Shown here piece by piece: positions 31,860-41,703 of a stretch of DNA of 64,000 bases. The stretch is from Actinomycetota bacterium. Its GTDB lineage: Bacteria; Actinomycetota; Acidimicrobiia; Actinomarinales; Actinomarinaceae. Each line of letters begins with the position of its first letter. The stretch's first letter is position 1. The position numbers were made by a program, and so were the translations under genes. The DNA lies in NCBI GenBank assembly GCA_014384285.1, contig JACNGE010000014.1, forward strand, positions 1 to 64,000, in the 5' to 3' direction. Under the pieces are notes generated by a model. The model was not told the origin of the DNA, did no database searches, and was given only the letters and a program-made list of their open reading frames with translations.

Positions 31860-32600
31860 CTAAAAACCTTTTTGTTGGCTTTCCCAAGGGGGTGGTGCAT
31901 GATTTGAAAATTCCTCAATACTCGGACCCTCAAGTGACTGAAGTCTATTTTGCCCAATAATATATGAAACAACTAATAAGATAATAGTTGTTTGGTTTGA
32001 AGATAAAAGTTTTATTGTGACAAGTATTTCAGGTGAATTAAAGAATATTATTTGAAGACCACCTTTTATGAATAAGTATAAAGTCCAGATAATAGCAACT
32101 CGTGTGTAGGCAGGACGAACTTGTTCATGCAGGTACCACTCTTGAGGCCATTTTCGAATTGCTTTAGAGCTATAAATAGTAAATGGTTTTTTAATTATTA
32201 TTGAAATTAAACCGACAGTCGCAATTGAGACATCTCTCACTATCCCTGGAATAAAAAAACCGGAGGGACTTCCTTGGATTCTGGCCAAGGCAAGAGCTAC
32301 AAGTGTCCCAACTAAACCATAGAATACAAATTTTAAATTTTGTTTTTTTAAAATGCGATAAACAAACAGAGCTGATAGCAAAACACCTGTGTATAAAATT
32401 GCTTGGTTTAGAGTAACAAAATTGTTTATGGTTACAAAAAAGAGAGGTGCAATTACTGAATCAAACACACCTTCTTGGTTAAGATTTAATTCTTTTAATT
32501 CTTCTTTAATTTCTAGATATTTCGCGTAAAATTTTTTCAATTTATAGAAACTTGCTATTGAAAGAGTCTTTATCGTTTGTAGCAGAGCTTTCATTTTCAA
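31860..32600 (-). CDS. DUF3159-family membrane protein
   Basis: A 246-residue protein with about six helices. SVIAPLFFVTIN, the RIQGSPSGFFIPGIVRDV motif and RPAYTRVAIIWTLYLFIK are DUF3159 hallmarks, a family restricted to Actinomycetota and of unknown function. The ATG start overlaps purB by 59 bases. A TTG at 32540, one base after the purB stop, would begin at residue 21 (LKKFYAKY) and remove the overlap, so the true start is uncertain. It is co-directional with purB and mscS. Confidence 0.82.
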   Translation of the reverse strand: MKMKALLQTIKTLSIASFYKLKKFYAKYLEIKEELKELNLNQEGVFDSVIAPLFFVTINNFVTLNQAILYTGVLLSALFVYRILKKQNLKFVFYGLVGTLVALALARIQGSPSGFFIPGIVRDVSIATVGLISIIIKKPFTIYSSKAIRKWPQEWYLHEQVRPAYTRVAIIWTLYLFIKGGLQIIFFNSPEILVTIKLLSSNQTTIILLVVSYIIGQNRLQSLEGPSIEEFSNHAPPPWESQQKGF

Positions 32601-33816
32601 TAAAATCGGAAATTAACGAAATGTCAACTTTATATTTTTCAGAAAGTGTTTTTACCATCTCTTCAGTTGATGAATTTTCAAATGTAAGATCTTGGATAGA
32701 TCTGTATGCATCGTCTCTATCAATACCATTTTTGACTAAAGCTGAAAGAATTTTTTGACTGTTTAGTTTATCTGATGCAATACCTAGATTCTTTTCTATA
32801 GCTTGATAATTTACATGTAGTCCCTGAAAAATTTCGCTCAAATCTTTTGTAATAAAACAAATTAAATTAAATGCATCTGGCAAGATAATTCTCTCAACAG
32901 AGGAATTAGAAATATCTCTTTCGTGCCATAAAACTATATTTTCCATGCTGCTTAGCGAATAGCCCCTTATTACTCTTGCTAATCCTGTAATTCTTTCACT
33001 GGCGATTGGATTTTTCTTATGAGGCATTGCAGATGAACCTTTTTGACCTTTTTTAAAAGGCTCACTCAATTCTGAGACTTCTGATCTTTGATAGCCTCTG
33101 ATGTTTGTTGCAATTCTTTCAAAGCTACTTGCAAGTAGGGCGATACTGCTGACCACTTCAGCATATCTATCTCTTGCTACAATCTGACTCGCAAAGATTT
33201 CAGGTTCCAGCCCAAGCTTATTGAGTGTAAGCTTCTCAATATTTTCGTCTACTACAGTGTGATTCCCAACAGGTCCACTTAATTTGCCTACAGAGATTGT
33301 TAGTAAGCAGTTCTCTAAGCGAATCTTATTCCTTTTTATTTCTTGATACCAATTACCAAAAATATTCCCCAAAAAAGTTGTTTCTGCAAAAACACCATGA
33401 GTTCTTCCAACAATTTGTGTATTCATTTCTTGTTTTGCTTTAATTTTGATTTCTTCAAGAAGTTGATTTAGCAAATTGATTGTTATATTTAACGACTCCT
33501 TAATTAGTAAACTATTTGCCGTATCTACTACATCGGAGCTGGTGAGCCCATAGTGAATCCAATTGGAATTTTCACCTACCTTAGCTTGAAGTATGTCAAC
33601 AAAAGATGCTAAATCATGGTTTGTTATTTTTTCTCTTTCGTATACCTCATCTTTAAGAATTTCAATTTTTTCGATTACTTTAGAAACTCCTGTTGGAGAA
33701 ATTTCTTTCTCCTCTAAAGTTTCTAGATATTTTTGTTCTACAATTTTCCAGGTATCAAATTTGTTTTGATCGTTCCAAATTGTTTGAATTTCAGGGTATT
33801 GATATCTCTCAATCAT
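32542..33816 (-). CDS. purB: adenylosuccinate lyase
   Basis: Splits fumarate from SAICAR and from adenylosuccinate in purine synthesis. The superfamily signature GSSAMPHKKNPIASERI is at about residue 260, the HYGLTSSDVVD block near 87, and the VGRTHGVFAETT catalytic His region near 140. Its 424 residues are normal. It overlaps purA by eight bases; the pair performs the last two steps to AMP. Confidence 0.96.
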   Translation of the reverse strand: MIERYQYPEIQTIWNDQNKFDTWKIVEQKYLETLEEKEISPTGVSKVIEKIEILKDEVYEREKITNHDLASFVDILQAKVGENSNWIHYGLTSSDVVDTANSLLIKESLNITINLLNQLLEEIKIKAKQEMNTQIVGRTHGVFAETTFLGNIFGNWYQEIKRNKIRLENCLLTISVGKLSGPVGNHTVVDENIEKLTLNKLGLEPEIFASQIVARDRYAEVVSSIALLASSFERIATNIRGYQRSEVSELSEPFKKGQKGSSAMPHKKNPIASERITGLARVIRGYSLSSMENIVLWHERDISNSSVERIILPDAFNLICFITKDLSEIFQGLHVNYQAIEKNLGIASDKLNSQKILSALVKNGIDRDDAYRSIQDLTFENSSTEEMVKTLSEKYKVDISLISDFIENESSATNDKDSFNSKFL

Positions 33817-35089
33817 TATTGATAACTATATTCTGGGTTCTTTCAGGACCTACACCTATGAATGTTATTGGAATTTCAATAAATTCCTCGATAGCATTGA
33901 TATATTTTTTAGCATTTAGAGGTAAATCATCAAAATTTTTGATAGAAGTAATATCTTCAGACCAACCTTTAAATGTGTCGTAAACTGGATCTGCGTCATA
34001 AAACACATTTTGTTGATATGGATAATCAGTAATTACTTCATCGTTATGTCTATAACCAATACCAAGCTTTATTTCCTCAAGACCTGAAAGAACATCAAGT
34101 TTTGTAATAAACAACTCAGTTAGAGAGTTAACTCTTACAGAGTATTTTAAAGAAACTAAGTCAAGCCACCCACACCTTCTCCTTCGACCTGTAACTACTC
34201 CAAACTCTGCACCTTTCTCTATTAGGAAATCTCCAATATCATTTTTTTGTTCTGTAATAAAAGGACCGCTACCAACACGTGATATATACGCTTTAGTAAC
34301 ACCGACTATTTTGTTCAAACTCAGCGGACCAACTCCAGAACCAATCGCAGCATTACCTGACGAGGTATTTGAGCTTGTTACAAAAGGATAAGTGCCATGA
34401 TCAATATCTAGTAAAGTTCCTTGAGCACCTTCAAATAAAATATTCTTATTTTCTTTAATTGCTTTCGAAATCATCAAAGAAGTATCTTTTACATGGTTTG
34501 TGACGATATCTTTATAAGATTTGAATTCATTAATAATTTCATCTGCGTCGAGAGGTTCACGATTGTAGATTTTGGTTAGAAGTTTGTTTTTTTCTTCAGT
34601 GTTTATTCTTACTTTTTCTTCAAATATTTTATCATCGAGCAGATCTTGTATTCTAATTCCACTTCTTTGTATTTTGTCAGCATAACAAGGCCCTATGCCT
34701 TTTTTGGTTGTTCCAATTTTATTTTTCCCTAAGCTTTCTTCTATAAGTTCATCGAGTAATTTGTGATAAGGCATGATGACATGGGCATTGGGAGAAATTG
34801 CTAATTTTTCTGTACTAACATTTTTGGAGTTCAACATTTCAAGTTCATTTTTGAGGAAGCCAATATCTACAACACATCCAGATCCTATTACGGGAACACA
34901 ATCTGGGTAAAGGACACCAGAAGGTGTTAGTGATAAAGCAATTTTTTCATCGCCGACAACGATGGTATGTCCTGCGTTGTTTCCACCTTGAAATCTAACT
35001 ACATAATCAGCTTCTGAAGCAAAAAAATCTGTGACTTTACCCTTACCCTCATCTCCCCATTGGGCTCCGAGAACTACGGTGGCAGTCAT
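33809..35089 (-). CDS. purA: adenylosuccinate synthetase
   Basis: Joins IMP and aspartate with GTP hydrolysis. The P-loop GAQWGDEGKGKVTD is at residues 8-21, with QGGNNAGHTI and the IMP-binding TTKKGIGPCYADK and VTGRRRRCGWLD. Its 426 residues are typical. A strong ribosome site (AAGGAG) precedes the ATG. The 199-base region upstream is shared with the divergent aapJ gene. Confidence 0.97.
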   Translation of the reverse strand: MTATVVLGAQWGDEGKGKVTDFFASEADYVVRFQGGNNAGHTIVVGDEKIALSLTPSGVLYPDCVPVIGSGCVVDIGFLKNELEMLNSKNVSTEKLAISPNAHVIMPYHKLLDELIEESLGKNKIGTTKKGIGPCYADKIQRSGIRIQDLLDDKIFEEKVRINTEEKNKLLTKIYNREPLDADEIINEFKSYKDIVTNHVKDTSLMISKAIKENKNILFEGAQGTLLDIDHGTYPFVTSSNTSSGNAAIGSGVGPLSLNKIVGVTKAYISRVGSGPFITEQKNDIGDFLIEKGAEFGVVTGRRRRCGWLDLVSLKYSVRVNSLTELFITKLDVLSGLEEIKLGIGYRHNDEVITDYPYQQNVFYDADPVYDTFKGWSEDITSIKNFDDLPLNAKKYINAIEEFIEIPITFIGVGPERTQNIVINND

Positions 35090-35239
35090 TTAAACTCCTT
35101 ATGTACAACTCCAAATTTTAATGTCAGTTTATATTTATCTTTAGCGATTTCTTAGCGAATCTAGAGATATATGCAACTAATTAGATATATAAAGAGAAAA
35201 ATTTTATATACAGAAACCTTTTTTTTAGTATATTAGTTG

Positions 35240-35266
35240 TAGATTGCTTTTTAATGAAGCAGTCTA
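35240..35266 (+). promoter_or_regulatory. 5' leader hairpin before aapJ
   Basis: TAGATTGCTT and AAGCAGTCTA form a 10-bp stem (one G-T pair) around the loop TTTAATG. It is immediately followed by the palindrome CTTTTAATTAAAAG (35267-35280), whose right arm overlaps the AAAAGGAG ribosome site. This is structured leader RNA that may govern stability or translation of aapJ; no ligand-binding class was recognised. Confidence 0.5.
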
Positions 35267-35288
35267 CTTTTAATTAAAAGGAGAAACA

Positions 35289-36353
35289 TTGAATAAAAAA
35301 ACAATCGTATCTCTGCTTGTACTCGCATTAGTAGCTGTAGCATGTGCTGCAGAAACTACTGAAGAAGCAGTAGAAGAAGTAGTTGTTGAAAAAACAACTC
35401 TTGAAACAGTAACCGACAGAGGATTCCTCAAGTGCGGTGTTTCAGGTTCTGCTGTAGCATTCTCAGAGACTCAAGCCGATGGTTCTGTAACCGGTATTGA
35501 TGCAGACTACTGTTATGCAGTAGCAGCAGCAGTATTCGGAGATTACAGTAAAGTTGAGTTCACTGCTTTGACAGCTGCTGAAAGATTTACAGCATTGTCA
35601 GCTGGTGAAGTTGATCTCTTAATAAGAAACACAACTTGGACACAATCTCGTGATACCGACCTTGGTAACGATTTTGGACCAACAACTTATTATGATGGTC
35701 AGCAATTAATGGGTAGAAATTCCGATGGACTTTCTGGCTCATCAACTCTTGCAGACATCGACGGCTTAAGAGTTTGTACAAATGCTGGTACAACAACAGA
35801 GAAAAACATTACTGAAGGAGCAGGTCTTGTAGGCGCAACTATAGAGCTTGTAACAGTTGAAGCATTCCCAGAAGCTATGGAGAAATTCAAAGCTGGAGAA
35901 TGTGATCTTGTAACTACAGATGGTTCCGGTCTTGTTGGTAACAGAGCTAAAGAGGACAAGATGAATGACTGGGCAATTTTCCCAGCCACTCCAATCTCAA
36001 AAGAACCTCTTGGACCTGTTTATCGTTCAAACGATAGCCAATGGGCAGATATTGTTAACTGGACAGTATATGCTACATTCATCGCTGATGAATATGGTGT
36101 AACACGTGCAAACGTTGATTCATTTGACTATGAGGCAAATCCAGAAATGGGACGTCTTACAGGTAAAAATGACGGCGAACTTCAAACAAGCATGGGCTTA
36201 AGTGCAGATGCTTACTATAACGTTATCAAGCAAGTTGGTAACTATGACGAGATTTATTCAAAGAACTTAAATCCTGTCGGACTTTATAGAGAAGGTTCAG
36301 CTAACGCACTTTGGACAGATGGCGGATTAATTTACGCACCACCTGCAAGGTAA
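35289..36353 (+). CDS. aapJ: amino-acid ABC transporter substrate-binding lipoprotein
   Basis: A 354-residue binding protein of the AapJ/BztA (SBP family 3) type. The signal peptide is KKTIVSLLVLALVAVAC, with a probable lipidation Cys19 (a slightly weak lipobox, AVAC). Mature motifs are TLETVTDRGFLKCGVSG, TGIDADYCYAVAAAVFGD, LTAAERFTALSAGEVDLLIRNT and GLRVCTNAGTTTEKNI, given in pieces. AapJ-type proteins bind a broad range of L-amino acids. It starts at TTG with a perfect AAAGGAG ribosome site. More GC-rich codons than its neighbours suggest high expression. A strong terminator follows, before the permease genes. Confidence 0.93.
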   Translation: MNKKTIVSLLVLALVAVACAAETTEEAVEEVVVEKTTLETVTDRGFLKCGVSGSAVAFSETQADGSVTGIDADYCYAVAAAVFGDYSKVEFTALTAAERFTALSAGEVDLLIRNTTWTQSRDTDLGNDFGPTTYYDGQQLMGRNSDGLSGSSTLADIDGLRVCTNAGTTTEKNITEGAGLVGATIELVTVEAFPEAMEKFKAGECDLVTTDGSGLVGNRAKEDKMNDWAIFPATPISKEPLGPVYRSNDSQWADIVNWTVYATFIADEYGVTRANVDSFDYEANPEMGRLTGKNDGELQTSMGLSADAYYNVIKQVGNYDEIYSKNLNPVGLYREGSANALWTDGGLIYAPPAR

Positions 36354-36368
36354 AAACTTAAATGTTTT

Positions 36369-36398
36369 AAAAAAGGGGTCTTCGGACCCCTTTTTTTT
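36369..36398 (+). terminator. rho-independent terminator after aapJ
   Basis: GGGGTC-TTCG-GACCCC followed by eight T residues and preceded by A residues: a perfect 6-bp GC-rich stem with a UUCG tetraloop. It is the only textbook terminator in the window and lies inside the aap operon, so most transcripts would carry aapJ only. Confidence 0.93.
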
Positions 36399-36456
36399 AT
36401 TCTTTATAATCCACCTAGAAATGTAGTTATTTGGGTGCTATCATTTTCTAATATTG

Positions 36457-38010
36457 ATGACTTTTAAAAAAATGAAAATTAATACAGCTTTTTGGAGAGA
36501 TGTTAGGTTCCTTAAATGGGCAGGTCAGATTGCTTTTTTATTTTTATTATTCAATATAGTTAGTAACTTCATCTCTCAAGCTATCAATAATTTAAATGCT
36601 ACTAATTTACCTTTTTCGTGGCGATTTCTTGGAACAACTCCAGGAGTACTTATTTCAGAAGGTTTTGTAACTTACCCTGAATCTGGTCTTCAGGCGTTAC
36701 AAGTTGGTATGGCTAATATGTTACGTATTACTTTATCGGGAATATTTGTAGCAACAATACTTGGAACAGTAATAGGTGTTGCTAGGCTTTCCAAAAACTG
36801 GGTTGTTCAAAGGTCATCAACAGGACTTGTTGAGACAATCAGAAATATTCCTTTATTAGTACAAATCTTCTTTTGGCAAGCTGTTATTTTATCTTTCCCA
36901 AGACCAGAAGAGTATGACCGTGGAGAAATGATATTTGATATTAGTGCAAAGGGTATAGCTTTTCCTTGGCTGGATGCTCAGGAAACTAGCTGGTTATTTG
37001 GTGTTTGGTTTATTTTATCTTTCATTGCAGCCAGGAGAATTTTTAAATGGAGAGTTTCTGTAATGGAGTCTGAAGGAAGAGAAGCTTATCCAGGCATAGC
37101 ATCATTTGTAACATTTACAGTATGGAACATTGGGGGATGGTTTGGTGGTTATAAAGCTGTAGGAGCTATAGGTTTTGCTGCATCACTGCTATCCGATGGT
37201 TTTGAACTATTACCCAGAATTGGAATACAGGCATTAATAATATTTATCGGCTTTTATTATTCATATAAATACATTTCAAAGGAAATTAAAAGAACGAGAA
37301 GTGCAGAAAATAGAGGAATTCTTACAGATGATGATATTTTTAAAATTATCATGGCGGGGTTACTAGTTCTAATCCTTGCAATTGGTCTATTCCTACCCTT
37401 CGGTATTACAGTTTCAGATTTTCTTGTAGGAGATGAACCTTTCTTTAAAGCAGATTGGGGAATACCACAATTTCTAGATGGTGTTCAAAATAGACTTAAC
37501 TGGGAACTTACTGGAGAACCATTTACATTAAGTTATCCAGAAATAATACAAGCAGGACAATCAAAATTTAGTAGATATTCACCCGATGTAGGAAAAGTTA
37601 TGAGTGTCGGCTATTTTGCTACATGGATGGGTGTAATTCTATACACTTCAGTTTTCATTTCTGAAGTTGTTCGTTCAGGAATTATGGCAGTAGCTAAAGG
37701 TCAATCAGAAGCTGGACTTTCATTGGGCTTAAAAAGAAGTTCACTTTTAAGATTAATTGTCTTGCCTCAAGCACTTAGGATTATGTTACCCCCAATGGGG
37801 AATCAATATCTTAATCTAGCTAAGAATACCTCACTGGGTATTGCAGTTGCTTTTCCCGAAATTGTTGCAGTAGGTCAAACAATTTACAACCAAGAAGGAC
37901 AAACGGTCGCTGTATTCCTTATTTGGATGGCATTTTATTCTACAGTAAGTCTTATCCTTTCCTCAATCATTAATTATTACAATAGAAAAATGAAGATGGT
38001 GGAGAGGTAG
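36457..38010 (+). CDS. aapQ: amino-acid ABC transporter permease AapQ
   Basis: About 517 residues. Helices begin near residue 25. The N-terminal part of the permease domain (ANMLRITLSGIFVATILGTVIGVAR, with VETIRNIPLLVQIFFW) is split from the C-terminal part (SEVVRSGIMAVAKGQSEAGLSLGL, then LRLIVLPQALRIMLPP, the EAA loop that contacts AapP) by a long insert with extra helices. A split domain is typical of AapQ/BztB. Starts at 36454 (TTG), 36457 (ATG) and 36472 (ATG) are all possible; none has a clear ribosome site. Its stop overlaps the aapM GTG by one base. Confidence 0.9.
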   Translation: MTFKKMKINTAFWRDVRFLKWAGQIAFLFLLFNIVSNFISQAINNLNATNLPFSWRFLGTTPGVLISEGFVTYPESGLQALQVGMANMLRITLSGIFVATILGTVIGVARLSKNWVVQRSSTGLVETIRNIPLLVQIFFWQAVILSFPRPEEYDRGEMIFDISAKGIAFPWLDAQETSWLFGVWFILSFIAARRIFKWRVSVMESEGREAYPGIASFVTFTVWNIGGWFGGYKAVGAIGFAASLLSDGFELLPRIGIQALIIFIGFYYSYKYISKEIKRTRSAENRGILTDDDIFKIIMAGLLVLILAIGLFLPFGITVSDFLVGDEPFFKADWGIPQFLDGVQNRLNWELTGEPFTLSYPEIIQAGQSKFSRYSPDVGKVMSVGYFATWMGVILYTSVFISEVVRSGIMAVAKGQSEAGLSLGLKRSSLLRLIVLPQALRIMLPPMGNQYLNLAKNTSLGIAVAFPEIVAVGQTIYNQEGQTVAVFLIWMAFYSTVSLILSSIINYYNRKMKMVER

Positions 38011-39833
38011 TGCAAGATAATCAAACCTTAGAAAGCCCACCAGAAATACAGTTTGCTGGAGTATCAAGATGGCTTAAAGAAAATTTATTTTCAAGCCTAA
38101 GCTCGTCTATTTTAACTGTACTTTCTGTCGCTGCTGTAGTGAGTGTATTTAGATCTATAATTGGTTTTTTTATATCTCCAGAGAGAGAGTGGACTGCAGT
38201 TACATACAACTTGCAACTATATATGGTGCAGGCATATCCAGAATCAGATTTTATAAGAGTATGGATAACGGTTGGATTGCTAATATTTTTATTAGGGCTT
38301 AGTTGGGGTTTCAATTCACTCAAAGAAAAAGTACTAATCAAAGAATGGTGTGATGGACTATTAAAAGGTATAAGTAGTTTTTTATTTATTGTCTTAATTG
38401 CTCCAACCAATGTAGATGTTGAAGGAACAAGTGTCCAAGTTTTTAACAACAATACAAGATATATATGTATTGCTTTAGGAATTGGTTTAATTCTTGCAAT
38501 ATACTTATTAAGAAAAACGTACCCTAAAACTGAGATTATTAAAGATAGAATAAGTTTTTTATATATTTCTTTACTTGTTGGTTCCATTTGGATTATCAAA
38601 GTCCCAACTGTAACTTTTACAGCCAACAATGAAAGAGTAGATCCTGATCCATTCCTTCCCTTAGCCAACACAACAACTATTCCTTGGACAATTATTTTTG
38701 GTTTCATGATTTTTGGGTACCTCATTGGAAGCTTCCTGAAAACAAAAGGCAAGAATTCAATTAGTAGATTAATTCTTTCATCATGGGTCCTTGCTCCTTT
38801 AGTAATAGTGTCTTGGATATATAGAAAACCAGATTTTGGAATGTCAAATATTTTAACTTTGGATTTACCTATTGCAGTAGGATTCTCGGTACTGGGTATT
38901 CTTGCTATAAGAACTTTAAATAATAAAAAAATAGTGCCATATCAAAAATATGTCACTTACGGAATGCTGGTTCTAACAGTAGTGATTTTCTTTCTTCCAG
39001 TACTAAGACAATTAAAAATATTATTTTTTATCACTTGGCTACTAGTTTCTGTAGCTCCAACAATTGCTAACTCAAAAGAGTCAGCAAAAAATCTTTCAAT
39101 TGTGTGGAGCGTATCAGTCTTTATTCTCATACTGCTTATGAGAGGAGCTTCATCTGATTCTTTAATAGTTGTTCCAGGATCTTCGATTTATGGAGGATTT
39201 ACACTTACCTGGTTAATAGCATTTTTCGGAATTGCTATATCTTTTCCTTTTGGGGTGATACTAGCTCTAGGAAGAACTTCCAAACTCCCAGTAATAAGAA
39301 TAATTTGTACTGCAGTAATTGAATTAGTAAGATCAGTTCCCTTCATTACATGGCTCTTTTTTGGAAGCGTTATGCTCACACTCTTTTTACCTAAAGGAGT
39401 AGAGTTTGATGAAGTATTAAGAGCAATAGTTGTTACAGCTATTTTCAGTTCAGCTTATCTAGCAGAGAATGTGAGGGGTGGGCTTCAATCGATAAATAAT
39501 GGTCAATTTGAGGCTGCCGATGCTGTCGGGTTGAGCACACTACAGAGGATAACATTAATAATTATGCCGCAAGCATTAAGAGCTGTTATTCCTCCAATTG
39601 TTAGTCAGGTTATTAGTTTATTTAAGGACACAAGCCTGGTAGCTATTGTAGGCCTCTTTGACCTTCTGTATATCGGATCAAAAGTTATACCTAACCAATC
39701 TCAAGGAGCTAACTTTTTAGGTACGATCCAAGAGAATATACTTTTCTGTGCAATATTTTACTGGTTATTTACATACAGCTTCGCAAGAAGAAGCATGAAA
39801 ATTGAGAAACGATTAGGATTAGGGGAGAGATAA
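38010..39833 (+). CDS. aapM: amino-acid ABC transporter permease AapM, oversized
   Basis: 607 residues, versus roughly 380-430 for most AapM/BztC proteins. The last 220 residues are a standard permease: [55 protein letters not shown], and the EAA loop [23 protein letters not shown]. The first 380 residues hold about nine or ten further hydrophobic helices with no separate motif, replacing the usual short N-terminal segment. It starts at GTG overlapping aapQ by one base and lies three bases before aapP. The extra helices may be a lineage-specific scaffold; function unknown. Confidence 0.88.
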   Translation: MQDNQTLESPPEIQFAGVSRWLKENLFSSLSSSILTVLSVAAVVSVFRSIIGFFISPEREWTAVTYNLQLYMVQAYPESDFIRVWITVGLLIFLLGLSWGFNSLKEKVLIKEWCDGLLKGISSFLFIVLIAPTNVDVEGTSVQVFNNNTRYICIALGIGLILAIYLLRKTYPKTEIIKDRISFLYISLLVGSIWIIKVPTVTFTANNERVDPDPFLPLANTTTIPWTIIFGFMIFGYLIGSFLKTKGKNSISRLILSSWVLAPLVIVSWIYRKPDFGMSNILTLDLPIAVGFSVLGILAIRTLNNKKIVPYQKYVTYGMLVLTVVIFFLPVLRQLKILFFITWLLVSVAPTIANSKESAKNLSIVWSVSVFILILLMRGASSDSLIVVPGSSIYGGFTLTWLIAFFGIAISFPFGVILALGRTSKLPVIRIICTAVIELVRSVPFITWLFFGSVMLTLFLPKGVEFDEVLRAIVVTAIFSSAYLAENVRGGLQSINNGQFEAADAVGLSTLQRITLIIMPQALRAVIPPIVSQVISLFKDTSLVAIVGLFDLLYIGSKVIPNQSQGANFLGTIQENILFCAIFYWLFTYSFARRSMKIEKRLGLGER

Positions 39834-39835
39834 TT

Positions 39836-40564
39836 ATGAGCATAATCAAATCAGTTGACGTTAAAAAATGGTATGGCGACTTTCAAGCCCTTAAGGGTAT
39901 AAGTATGGATGTTGCCGAGGGTGAAGTTTTAGTAATCGCAGGACCCTCCGGTTCAGGTAAATCAACTTTTATTAGGTGTATAAACAGACTTGAGCAACAC
40001 CAAGATGGTCAAATATTTGTTGACGGAATAGAACTCACAAATGACCTAAAAAATATAGAAGCTATTCGTTCAGAAGTTGGAATGGTGTTTCAGAGTTTCA
40101 ATTTATTTCCACACTTAACTGTTTTACAAAATATTACACTTGCTCCTATTTGGGTAAGAAAAAAAAGTAAAACTGAAGCTGAGGAAAAAGCTATGGAATT
40201 ACTTGAACGAGTAGGAATTCCTGAACAAGCAGATAAATTTCCAGGCCAACTTTCAGGTGGACAACAACAACGTGTTGCAATAGCAAGAGCTTTAGCGATG
40301 GAGCCAAAGATAATGTTATTTGACGAACCAACATCAGCTTTAGATCCTGAAATGATTAAAGAAGTTCTAGATGTGATGAAAGAACTAGCAAAATCAGGTA
40401 TGACTATGATTGTTGTTACTCATGAAATGGGTTTTGCCAAAGAGGTTGCTGATAGAGTCATGCTTTTTGATGATGGACAATTAGTCGAGGAAAATACTCC
40501 AGAAGAATTTTTTAATAATCCAAAGAGTGATAGAACTAAGCTGTTCTTAAGTCAAATTCTTTAA
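39836..40564 (+). CDS. aapP: amino-acid ABC transporter ATP-binding protein
   Basis: A 242-residue ATPase energising AapQM. Walker [10 protein letters not shown] (about 35-43), Q-loop [12 protein letters not shown], signature [15 protein letters not shown], Walker [13 protein letters not shown] and switch His in VVTHEMGFA. The sequence is of the polar-amino-acid (GlnQ/AapP/HisP) type. It is last in the operon and overlaps the convergent M20 gene by four bases. Confidence 0.95.
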   Translation: MSIIKSVDVKKWYGDFQALKGISMDVAEGEVLVIAGPSGSGKSTFIRCINRLEQHQDGQIFVDGIELTNDLKNIEAIRSEVGMVFQSFNLFPHLTVLQNITLAPIWVRKKSKTEAEEKAMELLERVGIPEQADKFPGQLSGGQQQRVAIARALAMEPKIMLFDEPTSALDPEMIKEVLDVMKELAKSGMTMIVVTHEMGFAKEVADRVMLFDDGQLVEENTPEEFFNNPKSDRTKLFLSQIL

Positions 40565-41703
40565 AGCTTACTCCAAAGATTCTTTTCAGCTAAATCTATA
40601 ATCGTAGCTCCCATTGCGAACGCCCCGTCATATATTGCCTTATGACCGCCAGGAGTTAAAGTAGCAGCTGCATATTCTGGTTGATGATTTACCGCATCCC
40701 CTGAATCAATTGATAACATTGGGTGAATTGATGGCATTGCTAAAGAAACGTTACCCATATCTGTTGAACCTAGTCCTGGTCGAGCTGCTTCACTTTGCAA
40801 TATCATCTCCCTACCCACTGATAAGGAATTTTCTTTGTAGAGCTCATACATAGTTTTATTATTATCAATTTCGGTATATCTGTAATCGGGGGATTCTATT
40901 TTAACTTCACACTTTGTTGCCATAGCAGCTGCATTTACAAAATTTTTAAAGTCACTTTCAATTTTTGACAAGTCACCTTCATTTAACGCACGAAGATACC
41001 ACTCTGAACTTGTATAAGAGGGAATAATATTTGGCTTGAAGCCACCATTTGTAATAACTCCATGCATTCTATTTGTAGAGACCATTTGTTGTCGATAGGT
41101 AGAAGCATTAACGAAAAGTTGTATCTGAGCGTCAAGAGCATTGATTCCTTCTTCCGGAGCACCAGCAGCGTGAGCATCTTTACCAAAAAATTCAACTTTA
41201 TATTGCTGAATAGTTGTAAAAGTTGGGTTTACTACATTTTCATATCCAGGATGAATCATCATAGAACATGCAGCATCTTCAAAGTTACCATTTTCTAGGA
41301 GTATAATTTTTCCTCCACCACCTTCTTCAGCAGGTGTTCCAAGTAATTTAACTCTTATGCCTAATTCATTTACGAGATCTTTTATAGCTAGCCCAGCACC
41401 AATTGATGCGGTAGCAATTATGTTATGGCCACATGCATGGCCAATTTCAGGCAAAGCATCGTATTCAACACAAAGCACAACTAATGGCCCATCATTACCG
41501 TATGTAATTTCAAATGCAGTATCAAGATTTCCGGTCGGATAAACAACTTCTCCATTAAACGATTTAATAAACTTAACTAAATATTCTGAAGTTTTGAATT
41601 CATTAAATCCAAGTTCAGGATTTTCATACATCCAATCACTAACTTCAGTGAGTTGTTTGTGGATTGAATCAAGATTTTTCTGGAAAGTATTTTTTAATGT
41701 CAT
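40561..41703 (-). CDS. M20-family amidohydrolase (AbgB-like)
   Basis: A 380-residue metallo-amidohydrolase. The M20D signature [17 protein letters not shown] (with GHACGHN) is near residue 87, followed by [15 protein letters not shown] with the catalytic Glu, a dimerisation insert, and the late His. Best resemblance is to p-aminobenzoyl-glutamate or indole-acetyl-amino-acid hydrolases, which release amino acids from conjugates. It overlaps the upstream DUF4015 gene by four bases. Sitting beside an amino-acid importer, it may release imported amino acids, but this is inference. Confidence 0.85.
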   Translation of the reverse strand: MTLKNTFQKNLDSIHKQLTEVSDWMYENPELGFNEFKTSEYLVKFIKSFNGEVVYPTGNLDTAFEITYGNDGPLVVLCVEYDALPEIGHACGHNIIATASIGAGLAIKDLVNELGIRVKLLGTPAEEGGGGKIILLENGNFEDAACSMMIHPGYENVVNPTFTTIQQYKVEFFGKDAHAAGAPEEGINALDAQIQLFVNASTYRQQMVSTNRMHGVITNGGFKPNIIPSYTSSEWYLRALNEGDLSKIESDFKNFVNAAAMATKCEVKIESPDYRYTEIDNNKTMYELYKENSLSVGREMILQSEAARPGLGSTDMGNVSLAMPSIHPMLSIDSGDAVNHQPEYAAATLTPGGHKAIYDGAFAMGATIIDLAEKNLWSKL

